Shown one piece after another: positions 58,459 through 64,000 of a stretch of 64,000 nt of DNA. Each line of letters begins with the position of its first letter. Within the stretch, counting starts at the first letter, position 1. The stretch is from the NCBI RefSeq assembly GCF_007997015.1, contig NZ_VOSM01000011.1, positions 1-64,000 of the forward strand. Direction: 5' to 3'. The notes below the pieces were generated by a model. That model was not told the origin of the DNA. It worked only from the letters and a program-made list of their open reading frames with translations, and did not search any database. Source of the stretch: Lujinxingia vulgaris. Its GTDB lineage: Bacteria > Myxococcota_A > Bradymonadia > Bradymonadales > Bradymonadaceae. The position numbers were made by a program, and so were the translations under genes.

Positions 58459-60627
58459 TCAGCGCGCGGCGGCGCCGGCGCTGATCTGCTCAAAGCAGAG
58501 GGTCTCGACCCGGCGATCGACCGCGCAGATGGCGGTCGGCGTGCTGCCGTCGGCAAAGAGCAGGGCGAGCACATCGAGGTGGCGCGTGGGCAGGGTCATC
58601 AGCTTGCGCCCGGTGGGGATCTGGAAAAGCGCCAGGGTGTGGTTGGCGAGCGCGGCGGCCAGCAGGTAGTTGTCTGGCGAGAGGGCCATGGCGGTCACGG
58701 GCGCTTCGGTGCGGAACTGGGCGGTGGGCTGTCGGGGTGAGCCCAGCGAGAGGATCTCCACGCTGTTGTCGCGTCGGCTGATCGCGGCGGTGTCGCCGCC
58801 GGCGCCCAGCGCCACACACCGCACCGCCTCGCCATTTCGCACGCGCGTCCACTCGCTGGAGCTCGAGCGCCCGGGTTGATGCGCGTAGACCCGCCCGGAG
58901 GTCGAGCCGGCGATCACGCTTTTGGTGCCCGGGCTCACCGCGATCGAGGCGATCGAGGCGCGGCGAACATCTTGAAAAAGGGTGCGCGTCTGCGCCTTGT
59001 CGAGCGAGGTGCGCGAGATGGAGCCGTCGCGATGGCCGGCGAAGATCGCATCTTCGCCCAGGGCGAGCGCAGTCACGCGCGAGGCGGTCGCCACCGCCAG
59101 GGGGCGCGGGCTGCTTGCGCCGGCGTCAAAGAGCATGGCCTCGTGGGGAGCGCCCTCAAGGATCACAAAACTTCCGCCGCTGTGGGCGCTTGCCACCACC
59201 TCAGCCGGGCTCACCCGAAGGGTGTGCAGCGCGCCAGGCACGGCCGTGGCCGAGCTGCTCTCGTGCGGGGCGTAGCGCACCTGGGCGGGGATGGCCTTAA
59301 GCCCTTCGTGATGCTGCGGGGTGTCGATGCGCGAGAAGACCGGGGTGTGCGCGGGCTGACGCTTGCCAAAGGCCTGCAGGGTGGCCGCGCTGGTGTGCTC
59401 CTCTCGCCCGAAGCCGTGCGGCTCGGCGGCTTCGGCCGGCGGGGCGGCCACTGAGGCGTCGGAGGTGGCCGCGGCTTCGGCGCTGGAGGCCACCGTGGCT
59501 TTGGTCGCCCCGAACACCCCGGAGGGCGGTGTCATGCGCCCTGAGCCCACCTGTGAGGATGAGGTCGCCTCGGAGGAGAGCTGCGAGTTGGCAAAGGTGT
59601 CCAGCGCGGCGATCACCTCGGAGAGGTCATTGGGGCGCTCGGAGGGCTCTTTGGCCAGCATACGCGCGACCAGGCGCTCCAGCTCCTCGGGGAAGACACG
59701 CCCGGGGTGCGCCTCGCTTAAGCGCGGCGGCTTCTGGCGCACGTGCATGCGCAGCACGCTGTAGACGTTGTTGGAGATAAAGGGCGGCTTGCCCGTGAGC
59801 ATAAAGAAGAGAATCGCGCCCAGGCTGTAGATGTCGCTGCGCCGGTCGACGGTCTTGGCCATCGCCTGCTCGGGGCTGGCGTAGAGCGGCGTGCCGATGA
59901 ACCCGTGGGTCATGCTCACACCGGAGTCGTCGGTCAGGCGCACGATGCCAAAGTCGAGGATGTGCATGAAGTCGTCGCCGGCCGGCAGGCGCTCGACCAT
60001 CATGTTTTCCGGCTTGAGATCGCGGTGGATCATGCCGGCCTGGTGCGCCTCATAAAGACCGTTGGCGATCTGGCGCAGGAGCGCGCAGGCGCGCTGCACG
60101 CTGAGCGGGCCCTGACGAATCACCAGATCCTCGAGCGTCATCCCCGAGATCAGGTCCATGATCGCGGCGACGTACGAGCCCTTCAGGTCGAGGATCTCGT
60201 AGAAGGAGACGATGTGCGGGTTGCGAAGTCGGCTCAGCGCCTCGACTTCGCGGTTGAGGCGCTCGATGATCTGGTCGGCCTGACCTTTGTCGGTCGAAAT
60301 GATCTTGATGGCGAAGTGGCGCGAGATCGAGAGGGACTCCGCCCGGTACACCGCTGCAGACGATCCGCGTCCCAGGGGTTTGGCCACCAGGTAGCGCTTG
60401 TCGATCACTCGCCCGAGCCACGGGTCGTTGGCCTCTTCCAGGGAGGGCCAACCGTCCTCGGGCGCCTTCAAGGCGCACTCCAGGCATTGCGGCTCATCGG
60501 CGAAAACCACCGACATGCAGCTCGGGCAGTGATGCTGGGGGCTTTGCTCCCGCAACTTCTGCCTTCGCGCTTCGCGTAATGCGCGGATGTGCTGGCCTGT
60601 CCCGGAGGACGAACCCAGGTTAGACAT
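58459..60627 (-). CDS. Ser/Thr protein kinase with zinc ribbon and C-terminal beta-propeller
   Basis: 722-residue Hanks-type kinase. The ATG at 60627 after GGGAG is better than the longer frame to 60693. Residues 34-51 hold a zinc-ribbon-like CPSC...CLEC pair. Kinase domain about 72-345: glycine loop LGRGSSAAVY, VAIK-type Lys108, HRDLKPEN (201-208), DFG (225-227) and SPEQ. After a Ser/Ala-rich linker (about 350-420), residues about 450-715 carry WD40-like repeats (ALGEDAIFAGHRDGS, AVSPGTKSVIAGST, ALSPDNYLLAAAL). No transmembrane segment is present, so it is cytoplasmic and the propeller may bind partners. Its natural opponent could be the PP2C phosphatase 1.5 kb away. Confidence 0.93.
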   Translation of the reverse strand: MSNLGSSSGTGQHIRALREARRQKLREQSPQHHCPSCMSVVFADEPQCLECALKAPEDGWPSLEEANDPWLGRVIDKRYLVAKPLGRGSSAAVYRAESLSISRHFAIKIISTDKGQADQIIERLNREVEALSRLRNPHIVSFYEILDLKGSYVAAIMDLISGMTLEDLVIRQGPLSVQRACALLRQIANGLYEAHQAGMIHRDLKPENMMVERLPAGDDFMHILDFGIVRLTDDSGVSMTHGFIGTPLYASPEQAMAKTVDRRSDIYSLGAILFFMLTGKPPFISNNVYSVLRMHVRQKPPRLSEAHPGRVFPEELERLVARMLAKEPSERPNDLSEVIAALDTFANSQLSSEATSSSQVGSGRMTPPSGVFGATKATVASSAEAAATSDASVAAPPAEAAEPHGFGREEHTSAATLQAFGKRQPAHTPVFSRIDTPQHHEGLKAIPAQVRYAPHESSSATAVPGALHTLRVSPAEVVASAHSGGSFVILEGAPHEAMLFDAGASSPRPLAVATASRVTALALGEDAIFAGHRDGSISRTSLDKAQTRTLFQDVRRASIASIAVSPGTKSVIAGSTSGRVYAHQPGRSSSSEWTRVRNGEAVRCVALGAGGDTAAISRRDNSVEILSLGSPRQPTAQFRTEAPVTAMALSPDNYLLAAALANHTLALFQIPTGRKLMTLPTRHLDVLALLFADGSTPTAICAVDRRVETLCFEQISAGAAAR

Positions 60628-60808
60628 GATGCGCTCCCTGACGGCGTCGACATCGGTGACACGGGGCACAAACCACGAGTTTCCCCCTTTCATCTGTGCC
60701 AGGCGCCGGTATGCTAATGACTTCTATTTGAGATCGCCAAGCCCTATTTTGTCAAATCTTGTCAAAAGTTTGGCGTGTCCGGCGAAAAGTTTGGCGCGAT
60801 TGGTCAAA

Positions 60809-60846
60809 AATAAAGCCACCTTCCTGCAACAGGAGGTGGCTTTATT
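60809..60846 (-). terminator. intrinsic terminator of the VWA lipoprotein gene
   Basis: AATAAAGCCACC (60809-60820) pairs with GGTGGCTTTATT (60835-60846), extended by TCCTG/CAGGA toward a 3-base loop. On the minus strand it is followed by TTTTGACC, 50 bases past the stop at 60896. The strongest intrinsic terminator in the window; AT-rich flanks would let it work both ways. Confidence 0.88.
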
Positions 60847-60895
60847 CTCTTTCAGCCTCCCCCCCGTGGCTTGTTTTCAGCGTGTGGTGCCGTGG

Positions 60896-62662
60896 TTAAC
60901 GCTCGCTGGGCAGACGCGCGTAACGCGCCTCGACCTCAAGGCCAGAGAGGATGTTGAACCACTGCTCGTCGTTCCAGTCGATGATCACCCCGGAGGTACC
61001 ACCCGGGCAGGCGCTGAGCTGGTAGTTGGCCGGATCGACCACGCAGCCCCGCGGATACTCCGGCAGCCCGATGGTGCCTTCCAGGCAGTACTGGGTGGTC
61101 TCCAGGCGGGTCAGGTCGGCCTCGGCATCCGCCGGAAGCTTCATGCGCACCTGCACGCCCGTGTCGCAGTAATAACCCGAGGACTCCAGGCCGGCGTCCA
61201 CCGGGTAGGGGCGGCAGGTGCCCGCCTCGCCAGTGTAGGGGTTGGAGGGGCAGGCCGCCTCAGGCCCGTCGCAGGCGTAGATGTCGTCGATGCAGCCGGA
61301 GGCTTTGGGTGAGAAGAGTTCAGCGATTTTATCAAGAGCCGGCGTGAAATCGCTGCAGATAAGCCCGGTCATCGGCTCATCTTCCGAAGGCGCTTTGGGG
61401 AAAGACCGTTCAAAAGCGCTGATGAACTCTGCATAGCGGTGGCCCGAATACGCTTCCCCGTTGACGCTGGCGCAGCTGATCGGGACGTGGTCACCGGCGT
61501 TGGCAGTCTCAGGCTGACAGTCCGGCTCGGGGCGATCTCTGGTAAAGCGGCTTTCGCGTCCATGAATCGAGGCCATAATGACCTCGGTATTGGGATCGAC
61601 GCTGTTCACACCGCGGGAGGCGGCGATGTTGGCGAGCAGCTCGTCACGCAGGTTGCTAACCTTCAAAAGCGCGCCGGCTTCACCCAGGTTTTCCTGGTAG
61701 GTGCACTCGCTGACGCCACAGTAGGTCTGGTAGTCGAGCGTGCCATCGTGGCTGCAGTCGTTCTCGTCGGAGACGAAGATTACCCCGGTTTCTGCGTCAG
61801 GACGCAAGAAGCCAGCGTTGGGGTATTGCGCCGGATCGCCGTCAGGACCGCCGGTCAACTCCGGAGAAAAGGCGCGGGCGACAGCGGCCAGCCCCTGTTC
61901 AAAACCCCAGCCGCGCACGCCGACCAGGCTCATGCACGCGAAGTCCTTGGAGAGGCGGTCAACCTCAAGTTCGCCACGTTCGTCGGTGTAGTCTTCAGCG
62001 CGAAGTACCTTGGGGATGGGGCGATAGGCCGAGGGCGGCGGGAAATAGGTCTCGGCCAGACGAGCGTCGCCGGTACATTCTTCAGGCCAGTTAAACTCGT
62101 CAAAGGTGCAGCGCAGCTCAGAAAGAGGCGGGTTGAGAAGATCCTGATAGTCGTCCGGGTTGGTCGTGCACTCCACCGCGGTGGCGATGGAGTCAAGAAT
62201 GGGCGACATATCATTTAAGTTGAGGCTTCCGTCCTCATTCAGCCCGTAATAGCAGGTGTTGTCAGCGCCCGGGATGGGCTGCGGGGTCGATTGCAGATAT
62301 CCCGGCTCAGCGACCGGCTCGCGCCCCCTGTCGACGGTGTCATCGACAAAGTGGGTGGTCGTCACCCCGATATGGAAGTCGAGGTTAACCTCGCCGAGGA
62401 TCTGGACAAAGTCGGCAAAGCCCTCGCGCAAGAGCTTTTGCTCCTGACACATCGAGCCGGAGTTATCGATCATCCAGAGGATGTCGGCCTTGGCTGTGCC
62501 GTTGGCCGTCTGGGGTTGAATAAACTCAATGGCGCTGGTCGAGCGCGTCAGCTGAACCGGGTATTCGTTGCAGGCGGTGATGCCGGCGACGGTGCATAGC
62601 CCCAGGGTCGCGGTCAACAGGCGCGATGCGCCGGGCACATTCCATCCCATATCTGGCCTCAT
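60896..62662 (-). CDS. von Willebrand factor A-like surface lipoprotein
   Basis: 588-residue lipoprotein; signal 1-31 ends GITAC (lipid on Cys31). An ATG at 62650 is an equally possible start. A VWA domain begins at ADILWMIDNSGSM, where Asp66, Ser68 and Ser70 give the DxSxS metal site; further on come GVTTTHF and VIFVSDENDC. About 24 Cys residues, spaced as if disulfide-bonded, are spread from 130 to the end. The type is common in myxobacteria-like genomes as predicted surface binding proteins. No partner genes; it has its own terminator downstream and stands upstream of the kinase gene. Confidence 0.85.
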   Translation of the reverse strand: MRPDMGWNVPGASRLLTATLGLCTVAGITACNEYPVQLTRSTSAIEFIQPQTANGTAKADILWMIDNSGSMCQEQKLLREGFADFVQILGEVNLDFHIGVTTTHFVDDTVDRGREPVAEPGYLQSTPQPIPGADNTCYYGLNEDGSLNLNDMSPILDSIATAVECTTNPDDYQDLLNPPLSELRCTFDEFNWPEECTGDARLAETYFPPPSAYRPIPKVLRAEDYTDERGELEVDRLSKDFACMSLVGVRGWGFEQGLAAVARAFSPELTGGPDGDPAQYPNAGFLRPDAETGVIFVSDENDCSHDGTLDYQTYCGVSECTYQENLGEAGALLKVSNLRDELLANIAASRGVNSVDPNTEVIMASIHGRESRFTRDRPEPDCQPETANAGDHVPISCASVNGEAYSGHRYAEFISAFERSFPKAPSEDEPMTGLICSDFTPALDKIAELFSPKASGCIDDIYACDGPEAACPSNPYTGEAGTCRPYPVDAGLESSGYYCDTGVQVRMKLPADAEADLTRLETTQYCLEGTIGLPEYPRGCVVDPANYQLSACPGGTSGVIIDWNDEQWFNILSGLEVEARYARLPSER

Positions 62663-63007
62663 GTCGTTTCAGAAGAGCGCTGATGATGCAGCGGGTTGAG
62701 GAGCTTCTGGTTGTGCGCAAGGCTAGCGGAGACACCCGGCGGTGTCTACAGCCTCTGCCCCCCTTTCGGGGCGCGTGTGGCCTGAACGCGCCGATTTCTC
62801 GCGCGCCGGCGGCAGCTGCGGCCCTTGTAATAAAGCGTAACCCCTTGTGCGGTCTGACTTCGCGGCGTTGTGCGCAGCGCAAGAACGCAACGCGGCGGCC
62901 GCCCTCCCGACCCGCTTAAGCGGGATGATGGGGGAGGGGGCCGCCGTCGTCGTTGCCCTGGCGCGCGCTGTTCTTCTGAAAACATCAGGAGCAGGCGCGC
63001 TCAACCC
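62663..63007. other. 345-bp gap downstream of rpsR
   Basis: No gene seen. It carries the large hairpin at 62893-62946 and, just after it, the motif CGTTGCCCTG (62951-62960), which recurs as an arm of hairpin elements near 1.0, 2.2-2.5 and 31.3 kb. Confidence 0.5.
62893..62946 (-). terminator. large hairpin downstream of rpsR
   Basis: CGGCGGCC plus CCCTCCC on the left pair with GGGAGGG plus GGCCGCCG on the right, with one bulge. At the tip is the perfect palindrome CCCGCTTAAGCGGG (62911-62924). It lies 62 bases past the rpsR stop, so it probably closes the L33-S18 transcript, though without a T-run. Confidence 0.6.
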
Positions 63008-63250
63008 TTACGACTTGTGCGTGGTGTAGGGCAGCAGCGCGATCTGGCGAGCGCGCAGGATGGCGCGGCGCAGGCGGCGCTGGTTCACGGCGTTCACGCC
63101 GGTGATGCGACGCGGCAGAATCTTGCCGGTGGTCGTCACAAAAAGCTTGAGCAGCTCGGCGTTCTTGTAGTCCAGACGCCAGGAGGGGTTCTGCTCAAAG
63201 GGGTCGATCTTGCGACGGCGGCGCCAGTTGATCTTTCCGTACTTGGACAT
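63008..63250 (-). CDS. rpsR: 30S ribosomal protein S18
   Basis: 80-residue ribosomal protein with the expected signature: [24 protein letters not shown] then [18 protein letters not shown]. It binds S6 on the 30S platform. The ATG follows AGAGGA. It is 42 bases after rpmG and in the same direction. The usual partners rpsF and rplI are not here. It has no zinc Cys cluster. The N-terminus is short (RRRRKIDPF). Confidence 0.97.
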   Translation of the reverse strand: MSKYGKINWRRRRKIDPFEQNPSWRLDYKNAELLKLFVTTTGKILPRRITGVNAVNQRRLRRAILRARQIALLPYTTHKS

Positions 63251-63292
63251 AAGGGGTTCCTCTTAAGGGTCAGCCGGGTGCGCCGGCCTACA

Positions 63293-63448
63293 TTATTTGA
63301 TCTTGGCTTCCACGAACTCGACGTACTTGCGGACCTTCGGATCAAACTTCTTGATGCGAAGCTTGTCGGGGGTGTTCCGCTTGTTTTTGGTCGTGGTGTA
63401 GAAGTAGCCGGTGCCGGCGGACGAAACGAGTCGGATTTTCTCTCGCAT
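63293..63448 (-). CDS. rpmG: 50S ribosomal protein L33
   Basis: 51-residue protein, [20 protein letters not shown] at the start and [14 protein letters not shown] at the end, clearly L33. It lacks the CxxC pairs of the zinc form (no Cys at all), so it is the zinc-independent type. The ATG at 63448 follows GGAGAG at a good distance. Probably first gene of a two-gene operon with rpsR. Too short for many gene callers at strict length limits, but certain from sequence. Confidence 0.96.
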   Translation of the reverse strand: MREKIRLVSSAGTGYFYTTTKNKRNTPDKLRIKKFDPKVRKYVEFVEAKIK

Positions 63449-64000
63449 GACAAACTCTCCAGAATATCGTGGCGCTCAAAAGCGCGAAGGCTTCACAGGC
63501 CTGAAGTCGGCGTCGCAAAATTTTGACCCAGCAGGTGGGCGGAGGACTACATAACGGGCCTTGGAGAAAAAAACAAGCCGGGTAACGACGAAAGCGCGCG
63601 CGGGCGCCTGCGAGCCCTCATCGAAGCGCTGTGGCGAGGGCGAGGGGTTGGAGGAGAAGAGAGCGTTGCTCGGAGGTGAGACGGCGAGTTCGGCGCGAAT
63701 TCAGGGGGGGATCGGCACGTGCCTCTGCGGGCGATGAGGCGATGTGTGGCCTCGCTATGGAAGATTCGCCCTGCTGATCGCGGCCGATCGGCGCCGATCG
63801 CACCACGGGCGGCGGCGATCCCCTGAAGCCGGAGGCGCTGGTTTGCAGGCCGGGCGTCTTGAGCCTTGAGGGCCAGCCCTTCAGCGGGCGCGCTTGCGCT
63901 CGCGGGCGCGCAGGTGCTAATTCGCACTCGCCGCGTTTGCGGGCATCGATAGAAGAAAACAGGGCGATCTGGACTGGTATGAATGACCGAATGAAGGTGC
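63449..64000. other. 552-bp end region without a supported gene
   Basis: Only the possible rpmG promoter is seen. Open frames are short of any motif. An ATG at 63979 (reading M-N-D-R-M-K-V) may begin a plus-strand gene running off the window, but 22 bases are too few to judge, and no good ribosome site precedes it. Confidence 0.4.
63548..63576 (-). promoter_or_regulatory. possible promoter of rpmG-rpsR
   Basis: On the minus strand TTGTTT (63571-63576) and TATGTA (63548-63553) are 17 bases apart, about 100 bases upstream of the L33 start. Each matches consensus at about half its positions. Confidence 0.3.

Noticed and set aside
63547-63927. 126-codon minus-strand frame upstream of rpmG
   Set aside because: Pro/Arg/Ser-rich random-like composition, no ribosome site and it covers the likely rpmG promoter.
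1-64000. Defence system, prophage or transposon
   Set aside because: No recombinase, capsid, restriction, toxin-antitoxin or reverse transcriptase motif was found on either strand; RecD2 and NUDIX alone do not make a defence locus.

Overview
The window is GC-rich (by eye about 65%) bacterial chromosome. It holds no rRNA, tRNA, CRISPR array, insertion sequence or phage gene that I can recognise. The gene content points to a free-living, oxygen-respiring, Gram-negative member of the former Deltaproteobacteria, close to Myxococcota or Bradymonadota. The signs are many lipoproteins with a lipobox followed by an acidic linker, a VWA lipoprotein, Cys-rich surface proteins, a Ser/Thr kinase with a C-terminal propeller, a PilZ protein, c-type cytochromes and an outer-membrane barrel fused to a metallopeptidase. 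The lineage is inferred from gene style, not from a search.

Layout. 1-2.9 kb: a truncated gene end, a nucleoside deaminase and a Cys-rich lipoprotein, set in repeat-rich intergenic DNA (90-bp and 108-bp tandem repeats, hairpin elements). 2.9-8.1 kb: a 1744-residue lipoprotein whose C-terminus resembles the end of Tc-toxin TcA subunits. 8.3-13.3 kb: a regulator with LuxR-like and AraC-like HTH domains, DusB, a hybrid histidine kinase and a small protein. 13.3-19.7 kb: a lipoprotein joining HEMVH peptidase, propeller and barrel, then oligoendopeptidase F, a tiny lipoprotein and a DUF2914 membrane protein. 19.8-24.8 kb: NUDIX, RecD2 and an acidic secreted protein with three repeats. 25.0-27.7 kb: an overlapping operon of membrane protein, cytochrome c lipoprotein and SIS-domain protein. 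27.7-31.2 kb: a tricorn-type protease.

31.7-36.2 kb: START protein with MobA, then the glyoxylate-shunt pair aceB-aceA. 36.7-40.7 kb: a polar-headgroup pair (cytidylyltransferase plus CDP-alcohol transferase), a C45-like Ntn hydrolase with TPR-like tail, and PilZ. 40.7-44.8 kb: J-domain protein, M50-like membrane protease, ZntA-type ATPase. 44.8-50.6 kb: lipid kinase, then a four-gene overlapping operon containing an AGPS-like flavoprotein with GlcE-like and GlcF-like partners. 50.7-55.1 kb: RlmI-like methyltransferase, a 43-bp periodic repeat array, a degenerate histidine-kinase-like protein and a pentaheme cytochrome. 55.2-62.7 kb: RapZ, PP2C phosphatase, glycosyltransferase, Ser/Thr kinase, VWA lipoprotein. 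63.0-63.4 kb: ribosomal proteins S18 and L33.

Themes: envelope and lipid building (glycerolipid headgroup, ether-lipid-like operon, lipid kinase), cell-surface proteolysis, phospho-signalling (two kinase-like proteins, a Ser/Thr kinase and phosphatase) and electron transfer. Many genes are translationally coupled by 1-4 base overlaps. I see no defence system or mobile island. The most unusual items are the giant TcA-like lipoprotein, the 25.0-27.7 kb operon, the AGPS/GlcE/GlcF operon, the peptidase-propeller-barrel fusion and a family of hairpin intergenic elements sharing the motif CAGGGCAACG.
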